Below are positions 33,122 to 41,783 of a stretch of DNA of 64,000 nt, one piece after another. The DNA comes from Brevibacterium mcbrellneri ATCC 49030 (lineage in GTDB: Bacteria > Actinomycetota > Actinomycetes > Actinomycetales > Brevibacteriaceae): positions 1-64,000 of the forward strand of contig NZ_ADNU01000007.1 in assembly GCF_000178455.1 (NCBI RefSeq). The letters are read 5' to 3'. Each line of letters opens with the position of its first letter. Within the stretch, counting starts at the first letter, position 1. Position numbers and translations under genes: made by a program. A model generated the notes under the pieces. It saw only the letters and a list, made by a program, of their open reading frames with translations. It ran no database searches and was not told the origin of the DNA.

Positions 33122-34689
33122 ATGCTTTAGAGATTCGGAATGTGTCGGTGTCGTTTAACGGCGCCGAGGTCACCCACGACGTGAGTTTTGACGTGCCGGC
33201 TTCGTCGGTGGTTGCGCTTGTGGGTGAGTCTGGTTCCGGTAAGTCGGTCACGGCACTTTCGCTGTTGGGTCTCACCGGGGCTTCGGTCACCGGTGAGGCC
33301 CACCTGGCCGACGGCCCGGAACTCATTTCTGCCTCACCTCAGCTGTTGCGTTCCGTGCGTGGGAAGCGCATTGGCATGATCTTCCAAGAGTCCATGGGGG
33401 CGTTCGACCCCATGTACACGATCGGGTATCACGTGCGTGAAGCCATGCGAGCGCACGGAACAGAAGCGTCCGTTACCGAGGTGCTAAAAAAGGCTGGTCT
33501 GAAAGATCCTGACAGGATCGCTGGGTCATATCCGCATCAGCTTTCGGGCGGGCAGTTGCAGCGTGCGATGATCGCGCTTGCCACTGTGCATTCGCCTGAA
33601 CTTCTCATCGCCGATGAGCCCACCACGGCCTTAGACGTCACGGTTCAGGCGGGAATTCTGAATCTGTTGCGCGACGTCGCTCAAGAACGCGCAGTCCTAC
33701 TGATTACGCACGATATGGGTGTCGTTGCCGATGTTGCGACCCATGTTGTGGTCATGAAGGACGGTCGTGTGGTTGAGACTGCGGGTGTCCGTGACCTGTT
33801 CGAAAACCCGCAGCACCCGTACACGCGCAAGCTGTTGCAGTCGGTGCCCCGGATTACGGACCGTGCCGCGGAAGAACAGGACGCGAGTGAGACTGTTGCG
33901 GCTCGAGTGGAGCACGCCCGGGTTGAGCACGGGTCGACGGTTGCGCTTAACGACGTTTCGCTGACGATCCCCGCCCACACGATCGTGGGGTTGGTTGGTG
34001 AGTCGGGCTCCGGTAAATCGACGATCGCTAACGTGCTCACGGGGGCGCAGAAACTTGCCAGTGGAACCGCCGAGGTCGCAGGAACTGCCGTAGTTCCGGG
34101 GACTTCCCGGCAGCAACGGCGGTTGCGCTCACGGGTCGGAGTTGTGTTCCAGGACCCGGCTGGATCTCTGAATCCTCGGCGCACGATCGGGGCTCAGATT
34201 GCCCAGCCGTTCGAGTTGCACACGCGACTGTCGCGCCGAGATATCGCGCGCAAGGTTGATGGGTTGCTGGGCGACGTTCAACTGCCTGTGGAGTTTGCGC
34301 GCCGTTTCCCGCGGGAGCTTTCCGGCGGGCAGAAGCAGCGCGTGGCGATCGCTCGAGCTTTGGCGCTGGAACCCGACCTTCTCATCGCAGACGAACCCAC
34401 CTCGGCCTTGGATGTTTCTGTGCAGACCGGGATCCTGGACCTGCTTGCCGAACTGCACGAGAAGCGTCAGTTCGCATCCTTGTTCATCAGCCACGACCTG
34501 GCGGTGATCAGTCAGGTGGCGTCGCGTGTGGTTGTTTTGCGCGATGGGCGCGTGGTGGAAGAAGGCGAAACGGGGCAGGTTTTGGGGGCGCCCAGTTCGG
34601 ACTATACGCGGTCGCTCATCGAGGCAGCGCCCGTGCCGGACCCTGTTGAGCAAGAATTGCGTCGCGAAAAGTCGCGCGGATATCGTTGA
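33118..34689 (+). CDS. ABC importer dual ATP-binding protein (DppD-DppF fusion)
   Basis: Single 523-residue protein with two peptide-transporter type ATPase domains. Domain 1 has Walker A GESGSGKSV, signature LSGGQLQRAMIALA and Walker B LLIADEPTTALD. Domain 2 has GESGSGKST, signature LSGGQKQRVAIARAL and LLIADEPTSALD. The DppD-type linker motif NPQHPYTRKLLQSVP sits between them, as in fused DppDF proteins common in actinobacteria. The GTG at 33118 lies within the end of the binding-protein gene, so translation is coupled. It completes the importer with permeases and binding protein. Confidence 0.95.
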   Translation: MNALEIRNVSVSFNGAEVTHDVSFDVPASSVVALVGESGSGKSVTALSLLGLTGASVTGEAHLADGPELISASPQLLRSVRGKRIGMIFQESMGAFDPMYTIGYHVREAMRAHGTEASVTEVLKKAGLKDPDRIAGSYPHQLSGGQLQRAMIALATVHSPELLIADEPTTALDVTVQAGILNLLRDVAQERAVLLITHDMGVVADVATHVVVMKDGRVVETAGVRDLFENPQHPYTRKLLQSVPRITDRAAEEQDASETVAARVEHARVEHGSTVALNDVSLTIPAHTIVGLVGESGSGKSTIANVLTGAQKLASGTAEVAGTAVVPGTSRQQRRLRSRVGVVFQDPAGSLNPRRTIGAQIAQPFELHTRLSRRDIARKVDGLLGDVQLPVEFARRFPRELSGGQKQRVAIARALALEPDLLIADEPTSALDVSVQTGILDLLAELHEKRQFASLFISHDLAVISQVASRVVVLRDGRVVEEGETGQVLGAPSSDYTRSLIEAAPVPDPVEQELRREKSRGYR

Positions 34690-34692
34690 AGC

Positions 34693-35874
34693 ATGACTAC
34701 TTCTCATGGCGTAACCCCACCGAACGTTCCACATTCCCACAACGGGCCGTTTGAAACTCCTGCGCAGGAGCCACGTAGCGAACCGTTCGAGAACCACTAC
34801 CGCACCGCGCACAACCGCTGGTGGATGGGGCTCGTGGGGATTGTTGCGACCCTCATCGTTTTCTTTTTCGTGTCGATTGTGGGTGGCATTGTCGCGGTGG
34901 CGATCGACATTGCGACTGGTGCGACTTCACAAGAAGACGCCATGGCCGGCAAGATCACCAACACCCCGCTGCTGCTGTTCACGGTGAACCTGTCGCTCAT
35001 TTTGGGTGGCCTTGTTGCTTTGTTAGCGCACCGGATTCTGCACAAGCAGCCGTGGTCGCGCATGTTCTCGGTGTTGCCGCGTATGCGTTGGAAGTGGTGG
35101 GGCTTGAGCCTGGCGTGTACGGTGCCGTTGTTTGCGCTGTACATGGGAGTCGGGTTTCTCTTTGACAACGGCGCAATTCAGGGGTCTGGTGACTCGTCGT
35201 TCACGTTTGACGGTACGGCGTTGGCGTATTTGCTCATCATTGTTCTGACCACGCCGTTTCAGGCAGCGGCTGAAGAGGTCATGTTCCGTAGCTACGTTCC
35301 GCGCGTCTTTGGTTCGTGGATCCCGCGCGTGGGAGGGATAGTTGGTGTCATTGTTGCCACGATCCTGTTCACGCTTGCGCACGGGGCTTCCGACCCATGG
35401 CTGTGGGCGTACTACGCGGTGTTTGGGCTGGTCATGGCTGCGCTCACGCACTTCTCTGGTGGGATTGAGGCTCCCGTCGTCGTCCACGCAGTGAACAACG
35501 TGACTATGTTCATCATTGCGTTGTTATCAGGCGACATTTCTAACGCTTTTGATCGAGGCGAAGGATCCGGTGGTGCGTTCATGCTGTTCCCCATGGTGGC
35601 GCTCATTGTTATTGCCGGTGTTTTGACGCTTGTTGCGCGTTGGAGGAAGGTCGCGACGGCGGCCCCCGTTCACGTTCGCCCGGTTAAGCAGGCCCAGGTT
35701 CCTTATGGCGTGCCGGGGCAGGGTGCTCCAGGTCAGCCGGGCGTGCAGGCTGGGCAGCCTCAGGGTCAGTTGCAAGGCCAAGTGTCCCCAGCTCAGCCTG
35801 GTCAGGCTCCGCAGGGCCACCTGCAGCAGTCGTTTGAACCTCCAGCAGATCCGACGAACCGCCCGCACGCCTAA
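34693..35874 (+). CDS. CPBP-family intramembrane metalloprotease with Gln/Pro/Gly-rich tail
   Basis: Membrane protein of 393 residues, type II CAAX protease/bacteriocin-processing family. It has about seven hydrophobic segments. The catalytic motifs are AAEEVMFRSYVPRVFG (EExxxR), LAHGASDP (second histidine) and HAVNNVTMF (third histidine). After the last helix near residue 315 comes a cytoplasmic or external tail of about 75 residues rich in Gln, Pro and Gly (PGQGAPGQPGVQAGQPQGQ). It starts three bases after the ABC operon, perhaps cotranscribed. Its last 51 bases reappear in altered form at 36928-36978, which marks the boundary of an inserted module. The role of such proteases in actinobacteria is mostly unknown. 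Confidence 0.9.
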   Translation: MTTSHGVTPPNVPHSHNGPFETPAQEPRSEPFENHYRTAHNRWWMGLVGIVATLIVFFFVSIVGGIVAVAIDIATGATSQEDAMAGKITNTPLLLFTVNLSLILGGLVALLAHRILHKQPWSRMFSVLPRMRWKWWGLSLACTVPLFALYMGVGFLFDNGAIQGSGDSSFTFDGTALAYLLIIVLTTPFQAAAEEVMFRSYVPRVFGSWIPRVGGIVGVIVATILFTLAHGASDPWLWAYYAVFGLVMAALTHFSGGIEAPVVVHAVNNVTMFIIALLSGDISNAFDRGEGSGGAFMLFPMVALIVIAGVLTLVARWRKVATAAPVHVRPVKQAQVPYGVPGQGAPGQPGVQAGQPQGQLQGQVSPAQPGQAPQGHLQQSFEPPADPTNRPHA

Positions 35875-35934
35875 CTCGCATCTGACAACCCAACTCCGCC
35901 ACCTCGGGGCCAAACGAAACGGCGCAAAGTGAGC
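35824..35934 (+). repeat. Direct repeat, copy A (3' end of the CPBP gene plus downstream)
   Basis: This 111-base segment holds the last 16 codons and stop of the CPBP gene and 60 bases beyond. It is repeated at 36928-37035. The first 44 bases match with a few substitutions, the middle is diverged, and the final 36 bases are identical (from CCACCTCGGG to GTGAGC). In copy A the hairpin that would end the CPBP transcript is cut short: only its left arm remains. Confidence 0.85.
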
Positions 35935-35964
35935 CTAGCCGTCGCTATAACTCACTGCTCCGGT

Positions 35965-36735
35965 TCAGAGTGAGCGCAGGCGATCCACATGTCGCGTCGC
36001 AGAGGCAGAATCTGGTGCCGTGATGTGATACCCCAGAGCCGTCAAAGCCTCTACAGCGGCACCCGGAGCGTCCCGAACCGCCGCCTTTGTTTGTGTCATA
36101 CGCCATGCTGCTCGAGCTTCGGCCAACACATCCCGGGCACCTCGCTCGTGGTCAACGTTGAACTCGTCAATCAGCATCTCGAGAATGTCTTCCAAAGCCG
36201 GTCGGAACCTATGCCCACCCAGTGGGAAGTGCAGGTCCTGCAACGCTGGAATTCCGTCTTTACCACCTCGGCGTTGGGGACGGCGAGTGGTTCGGCCAAC
36301 CTTGGTCATCACGTAAGTCATAGCGTCGCGGTGCGCGTGGACATGTAGATGCGCCGAAGGCACATTATTTGGGTCACGCAAATATTCGTAACGAAAAAGT
36401 GGCTGGGTACTTGCGCTCGTGAGCACCTTAATTGTCGAACTCTGAACCGCGAGGAACTGGTTCTCGCGATTCCACTCACAGTAGAACTCTGCTTTAAGCA
36501 CCAGTAGCGGTTGACCATTAAACGTTAAGACAATGCCCTTATCTGGGCACTGTCTTACCACAAGGCGATTATTGCTGTGGGTCGCTTCAAAACCATCGCA
36601 GCGCGGGGTGACTGCGCGGATCGTTCGCGTCATGGTGTCCGCGAATTTCTGCGCGTGTCGTACGAGGCCGTTAGAGAACTCAGTCTCGTCTGAGCAGGAA
36701 CTCAAGGTCACGCAATTCGTCATAGATCGCGGCAT
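35965..36735 (-). CDS. Unrecognised protein with HLHVHAHRD motif
   Basis: Up to 256 residues; I do not recognise the family. The predicted start is uncertain: ATGs at 36735, 36723 and 36633 and a GTG at 36711 are in frame and none has a good ribosome site. The first half is beta-rich (RLVVRQCPDKGIVLTFNGQP and VLKAEFYCEWNRENQF). A striking HLHVHAHRDAMTYVM follows at about 128-142 and could bind metal. Next is a basic stretch RTTRRPQRRGGKDG, then helical sequence (LEDILEMLIDEFN and ARAAWRMTQTKAAV). It overlaps the small gene upstream and probably forms a two-gene unit with it. The unit lies between direct repeats of the CPBP gene end, so it looks inserted. A defence or toxin-antitoxin role is possible but unsupported. 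Confidence 0.7.
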   Translation of the reverse strand: MPRSMTNCVTLSSCSDETEFSNGLVRHAQKFADTMTRTIRAVTPRCDGFEATHSNNRLVVRQCPDKGIVLTFNGQPLLVLKAEFYCEWNRENQFLAVQSSTIKVLTSASTQPLFRYEYLRDPNNVPSAHLHVHAHRDAMTYVMTKVGRTTRRPQRRGGKDGIPALQDLHFPLGGHRFRPALEDILEMLIDEFNVDHERGARDVLAEARAAWRMTQTKAAVRDAPGAAVEALTALGYHITAPDSASATRHVDRLRSL

Positions 36736-36865
36736 CGTCAGCGTCTAAGTCATAGTTCGCTCCACGCACCTTGAACTCTTCCAGGTCGCCAACTCGACTT
36801 GCGAGCTCGTTATAACGCGCCTGTAGCTGCTCAGGAGACATGTACGTCACTGTACTTTCGCTCAT
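36680..36865 (-). CDS. Small acidic helical protein, partner of the HLHVHAHRD protein
   Basis: Protein of 61 residues from the ATG at 36865 (an ATG eight codons later is also possible). The sequence is acidic and helical: SPEQLQARYNELASRVGDLEEFKVRG, then NYDLDADDAAIYDELRDLEFLLRRD. It recalls small coiled-coil proteins and antitoxin-like partners but no family is recognised. Its end overlaps the start region of the downstream gene by up to 55 bases, so the two are translated from one message. An AT-rich stretch just upstream (minus strand TTGGTAAAATATACC, complement near 36900-36915) could be its promoter. Confidence 0.6.
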   Translation of the reverse strand: MSESTVTYMSPEQLQARYNELASRVGDLEEFKVRGANYDLDADDAAIYDELRDLEFLLRRD

Positions 36866-36927
36866 GATCGCCCACTTTTCTTCTCGCAAAATGTCTGTGT
36901 CGGTATATTTTACCAACACGCTCCCCG

Positions 36928-37035
36928 CAGCAGCCGTTCAAACCTCCAGTAGACCCGACGAACCGCCCAGACCCGTAGCGCGCGTTTACCCAGCTCACGC
37001 CACCTCGGGGCCAAACGAAACGGCGCAAAGTGAGC
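36928..37035 (+). repeat. Direct repeat, copy B (fossil of the CPBP gene 3' end)
   Basis: Starts exactly with the CAGCAG that opens copy A and could still be read as the last 16 codons of a CPBP tail, QQPFKPPVDPTNRPDP and TAG, though no gene precedes it. The last 36 bases are identical to copy A. Copy B runs straight into the complete 24-base-pair hairpin at 37022-37077, so this side looks like the original end of the CPBP transcription unit. It begins the 411-base gap 36866-37276, which otherwise holds the hairpin, the repeats at 37136-37226 and no gene. Confidence 0.85.
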
Positions 37036-37077
37036 GAAACTACGCGTTATATTGCGTAGTTTCGCTCACTTTGCGCC
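37022..37077. terminator. Long perfect hairpin, 24-base-pair stem
   Basis: 37022-37045 and 37054-37077 are perfectly complementary over 24 bases with an eight-base AT-rich loop. It can serve as terminator for the minus-strand gene at 37277 and, before insertion of the module, for CPBP on the plus strand. Its left arm starts in the direct repeat. Confidence 0.8.
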
Positions 37078-37135
37078 TTCTGGGCTTAGCTAAATCACCT
37101 GGACCTTCTCTCACGTAGGTTCAAAAGCCAGTTAA

Positions 37136-37226
37136 TCTACACAGCTCAATCTGAAGTGTAGAGTAAACACCACTTTTGTTCGTTTTGTTCACGTTTTCGA
37201 CCCATAATCGGCACGTTACTCTACAC
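37136..37226. repeat. Short inverted and direct repeats around TCTACAC
   Basis: TCTACAC (37136-37142) faces GTGTAGA (37156-37162); GTGTAGAGTA (37156-37165) faces TACTCTACAC (37217-37226). CTACACAGCTCA occurs twice in direct orientation. The stretch is AT-rich and lies beyond the stop of the SDR gene. It could be part of an operator set or a small RNA; nothing further can be said. Confidence 0.4.
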
Positions 37227-37276
37227 AGCTCACGGAAAAGCGCGGACTCATGTAGACAAACGGACAGAACCAGCCC

Positions 37277-38188
37277 CTACAGCGAAGCACCCTCCCTCCC
37301 AGACACGCACCCCACTAGAGCAGCATCCAGGCTCGTCACCGGAAGATCGGCCAGCACCCCCGCGTGAAGAACCTGCGGCGAGTCCCACAAGTACTTTTGG
37401 TTGTGTAGTTCGCGGAAGGTTTGCGAAAACAAGCCCGTCACCTTCATCACAGTCCAGGGAATCTGGAACACGCCAGACGGCTCAGGCTTTGAAGCCACTC
37501 GCGCAAACGCACGCGCCAACTCAACTTGCGATACCGGCCCAGCCGCCGGCGCATGAACGACAGACGGTAGGTCATGTGCGTTTTCAACCGCATACATCAT
37601 TCCACGGACCAGATCGGGGATATACGTGATACTGCGAGGTGCCCTCACGTCACCCATACCAAGCGGGTGGCGACCTTTCATCACACGATCAAACACCAGC
37701 TGATGAAACACCGCCCCAGCCAATGACGCAGTGGGACCAATGAGGTCCGCGGCAACAACGGAAACGGTCTTCCCACCGTACGCCTCGCGGTTGCGTAGCA
37801 GTTGAGCTCGCACTTCTCCTAATGGCGACGCAGGCTCAACTGGTTCCCCTTCCTTCAGCTCCTGCGCTCCGGCCCCCCACGCATACACGGACTCGGGGAA
37901 AACCACCGGCACGTCACCAGCCCATTCGAGCAATTGTTTCTCGCGCGGAATCAGCGCGTCCCGCCAGGCACGCGCACTATAAGGCGCGTGCATACAGTTA
38001 AACACCCCGTCGAACCCCTCCGAACCCAACTCAGAGAGCGCATCTTGCACATCACCCTGTATAACCTCAGCTCCCCTGCGCTGCGGCATACCTGACCGCT
38101 TCACGACCGTGACGCGATCCCCACGCTCAGTCAGTTGCCGAACAAGCTCCCGCCCAATCTGGCCATACCCAACTACCAAAAAACTCAT
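37277..38188 (-). CDS. NAD(P)-binding Rossmann / extended SDR-like protein
   Basis: Cytosolic protein of 303 residues. It begins with a nucleotide-binding strand-loop-helix, FLVVGYGQIGRELVRQL, then VTVVKRSG, suggesting NADP use, and VIQGDVQD. Further segments FDGVFNCMHAPYS, PVVFPESVYAWG and VVAADLIGPTASL resemble NAD-dependent epimerases and atypical SDRs, but the YxxxK pair is not obvious, so catalysis is uncertain. The ATG at 38188 has GGAGG at five bases. It is divergent from a TetR gene with two matching operator palindromes between, one only 19 bases upstream of this start, so it is very likely repressed by that TetR. Confidence 0.85.
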   Translation of the reverse strand: MSFLVVGYGQIGRELVRQLTERGDRVTVVKRSGMPQRRGAEVIQGDVQDALSELGSEGFDGVFNCMHAPYSARAWRDALIPREKQLLEWAGDVPVVFPESVYAWGAGAQELKEGEPVEPASPLGEVRAQLLRNREAYGGKTVSVVAADLIGPTASLAGAVFHQLVFDRVMKGRHPLGMGDVRAPRSITYIPDLVRGMMYAVENAHDLPSVVHAPAAGPVSQVELARAFARVASKPEPSGVFQIPWTVMKVTGLFSQTFRELHNQKYLWDSPQVLHAGVLADLPVTSLDAALVGCVSGREGASL

Positions 38189-38206
38189 TTCGCCCTCCAC
38201 AATTTA

Positions 38207-38221
38207 GCGAACACCGTTCAC
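38207..38221. promoter_or_regulatory. TetR operator, copy 1
   Basis: GCGAACACCGTTCAC, one mismatch from the perfect palindrome at 38252-38266, 19 bases upstream of the SDR start. CCACAATT precedes both copies, showing a duplicated site. Confidence 0.75.
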
Positions 38222-38251
38222 ATAATTAACCTACCTCATCCATCCACAATT

Positions 38252-38266
38252 GTGAACACCGTTCAC
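38252..38266. promoter_or_regulatory. TetR operator, copy 2
   Basis: GTGAACACCGTTCAC is a perfect 6+6 palindrome with a three-base centre, 36 bases before the TetR start. Its centre is 45 bases from that of copy 1. The position between divergent genes is standard for autoregulated TetR systems. Confidence 0.8.
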
Positions 38267-38301
38267 ATACAAATCGTCTCAACCTTTGCCACACTGTGTA
38301 C

Positions 38302-38979
38302 ATGACCACTCGAAAGCCTCACGCAGAGTCACGCGCCCAGATGCGCAAGGGCATCATCACGCACGGCACACGACTTCTTGAGAAGCATGGGCACGCAGGA
38401 CTATCACTCCGCGAAGTCGCGCGATCCATGGGCGTCGCCCCATCTGCGCTGTACCGGCACGTGAAAAACCGCGACGAACTCCTCACCGTCCTCCTCGTCG
38501 AATCTTTCAACCGCGTAGCAGACCACGTCGAGAAAGCGACACACACCGCCACAACACCCCATGCGCGCCTTCACGCACTCACCCACGCGCTACTCGAATG
38601 GGCGCAACGACACCCGCAACTGTGGGCCCTGATGTACGGCACGCCGGTCCCCAACTACGCCGCTCCCGCAGAGTCCACCACCGAACCCGGCACCCGGGTC
38701 CTCACCTTGTTCGTTCACACGGTTGCCCACTTCGACCTCGGGACGGAACCTGCCTCACCCGCTCTTATAGAAGAACTCGCCCGAGGCGCCACGGACCTGG
38801 GCGCGGAAATGTCGCCTGAGCGCGCCACGGGTGCGGTGCTAGCGTGGACGTCACTCATTGGCCTGATTAACGCGGTTCAGTTCGGCCAACTTGGCCCGGA
38901 ACTTACTGACCTTGGAAGCGATCTGCTCGATTCGTGGCTACGGAATTTACTTGGCACCCGAACAGGCCGTACTCTCTGA
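38302..38979 (+). CDS. TetR/AcrR-family regulator (WHG C-terminal domain)
   Basis: Repressor of 225 residues. The N-terminal helix-turn-helix spans about 15-60: KGIITHGTRLLEKHGHAGLS, then LREVARSMGVAPSALYRHVKNRDELL. The C-terminal ligand domain (HARLHALTHALLEWAQRHPQLWALMYGTP) is of the WHG type. The ATG at 38302 follows with no ribosome site, so the message may be leaderless; a GTG two codons upstream is also possible. Two palindromic sites in the divergent gap are the probable operators. The TPP-enzyme gene starts 49 bases downstream on the same strand and may be in the same unit. The ligand is unknown. Confidence 0.92.
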   Translation: MTTRKPHAESRAQMRKGIITHGTRLLEKHGHAGLSLREVARSMGVAPSALYRHVKNRDELLTVLLVESFNRVADHVEKATHTATTPHARLHALTHALLEWAQRHPQLWALMYGTPVPNYAAPAESTTEPGTRVLTLFVHTVAHFDLGTEPASPALIEELARGATDLGAEMSPERATGAVLAWTSLIGLINAVQFGQLGPELTDLGSDLLDSWLRNLLGTRTGRTL

Positions 38980-39027
38980 TGTGACACACTCCACTTTTGC
39001 CCCATATCTATTGAGACAAGGAGAACC

Positions 39028-40581
39028 ATGAACGGTGCGCACAGCCTGACGCAAACCCTGCTCGCCAACGGTGTCGACACGGTGTTTGCCAACCCGGGTA
39101 CCTCGGAAATGCACTTCGTTGCAGCACTCGATGACACCCCGGAAATCAACTGCATCTTGGGCCTGTTCGAAGGCGTAGTTACGGGAGCCGCTGACGGTTA
39201 CGCACGCATGAAGGACACCCCGGCTGCAACGCTCCTGCACCTGGGCCCTGGCCTGGCAAACGGACTGTCCAACCTGCACAACGCGATCCGCGCACAGTCC
39301 CCCATCGTCAACGTCATTGGTGACCACGCGATCTACCACCGCCAGTACGACGCCCCGCTCACCTCGGACGTCGAAGGTGCCGCACGCCCGTTCAGCCACT
39401 GGGTACGGACCACCGCGAACGCCGACTCCGTCTCCCACGACACGGCCGCAGCGATCGCCGCGTCACTGACCAACCCTGGCCAGATCGCCTCGCTCATCCT
39501 CCCGGCCGACTCCGCGTGGAACCCGGTGGAGAACCAGCAAGAACCAGAAAAGGCATTCGTGCCCGCCGCCGGAATCCCTGCTGACGACATCATCGAAGGC
39601 GCAGCAGCTGCCCTCAAGAAAGCCAAGAACCCGGCAATTCTCCTAGGCAAGAACGCCCTGCGCGAGGTCCCACTGCGCAGCGCGGGCCTGATCGCAGAAG
39701 CAACCGGAGCTGACCTGCTGTGCCCCAACATGGTCGCTCGCGTCACCCAGGGTGCTGGCCGTGTGCCAGTCAAGCGCGTCCCGTACGCCACCCCTGCAGC
39801 CGTTGACTTCCTCAAGGACTACGACCTGCTGGTCCTGGTTGGCTCGAAGGCCCCAGTCGGGTTCTTCGCCTACCCCAACCGCCCCAGCGCGCTCACTCCC
39901 CCAGCCATGCACGTGGTGGAACTCGCCCAGCCACGCCACGATCTCACGGCTTCACTTGAGGCCCTGGTCACAGCGGTAGGCGCAGACAGTGCGAAAGAGG
40001 CGACGACCTCGGCGCTGGACCTGCCCGACCTACCCACCGGCTCCATCACCAAGGAAAAGCTGGGCGACCTGCTGGCCAACATGATCCCGGAAAACGGCAT
40101 CGTGATCGACGAAAGCATCACCACCGGCTTCACGTTCTTCTCCACCGCAGCCACCGCCCAACCGCACGACTACATGCTGGGAACCGGCGGGTCTATTGGT
40201 TACGCGCTCCCCACAGCAGCCGGCGCGGCGGTGGCCTGCCCGGACCGCAAGGTGATCTGTCTGGAGTCCGACGGCTCCGGCATGTACATGCCACAGTCGC
40301 TGTGGACCTATGCGCGTGAGGGACTGGACATCGTGGTGGTGATCTTCTCGAACCGCAAGTACCAGATCCTGCGCGACGAAATGCGCAATGTGGGCGCCGA
40401 TTTTGGTGGCCCGCGCGCCGAAGCCCTCATGGACCTCACCAACCCCACAATCGACTGGGTGTCATTGGCCAAATCGATGGGCGTGGATGGCCAGGCCGTT
40501 GACAACATGGACGACCTCGCAACCGCCTTCCGCGCAGGTCTGGACGCGCAAGGCCCGTACCTCATCGAAGTCGTGATGTAA
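39028..40581 (+). CDS. Thiamine-diphosphate enzyme, acetolactate synthase/benzoylformate decarboxylase-like
   Basis: Protein of 517 residues with the three-domain TPP fold. The N-terminal Pyr domain has FANPGTSEMHFVAAL and the catalytic glutamate in LGLFEGVVTGAADGYARM. The C-terminal PP domain has GTGGSIGYALPTAAGAAVA and the metal/TPP motif ESDGSGMYMPQSLWTYARE ending in FSN. It is about 90 residues shorter than the true IlvB at 42296-44122 and lacks that protein's N-terminal and C-terminal extensions, so it is probably a decarboxylase or an IlvX-like paralogue, not the biosynthetic enzyme. The AAGGAG site is at the right distance. Its position after the TetR gene suggests inducible use on a 2-keto acid. 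The substrate is unknown. Confidence 0.85.
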   Translation: MNGAHSLTQTLLANGVDTVFANPGTSEMHFVAALDDTPEINCILGLFEGVVTGAADGYARMKDTPAATLLHLGPGLANGLSNLHNAIRAQSPIVNVIGDHAIYHRQYDAPLTSDVEGAARPFSHWVRTTANADSVSHDTAAAIAASLTNPGQIASLILPADSAWNPVENQQEPEKAFVPAAGIPADDIIEGAAAALKKAKNPAILLGKNALREVPLRSAGLIAEATGADLLCPNMVARVTQGAGRVPVKRVPYATPAAVDFLKDYDLLVLVGSKAPVGFFAYPNRPSALTPPAMHVVELAQPRHDLTASLEALVTAVGADSAKEATTSALDLPDLPTGSITKEKLGDLLANMIPENGIVIDESITTGFTFFSTAATAQPHDYMLGTGGSIGYALPTAAGAAVACPDRKVICLESDGSGMYMPQSLWTYAREGLDIVVVIFSNRKYQILRDEMRNVGADFGGPRAEALMDLTNPTIDWVSLAKSMGVDGQAVDNMDDLATAFRAGLDAQGPYLIEVVM

Positions 40582-40645
40582 CGCAAGGTCAACCGCCGCC
40601 GAGGTGGCAGCACCTCCCGGCCCCTCCCGGGCCCCGCAAAACAAC

Positions 40646-40680
40646 TGTGGCCCTCAGCTCAAGGTGAGCTGGGGGCCACA
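40646..40680. terminator. Convergent terminator between the TPP enzyme and ilvC
   Basis: Stem of 16 pairs, one of them G-T, 40646-40661 with 40665-40680, loop AGG. It lies between two convergent genes and can end both. Confidence 0.85.
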
Positions 40681-40706
40681 TGCGCCGCAAGGGCAAGCGC
40701 TACGGG

Positions 40707-41783
<1,077 letters not shown>

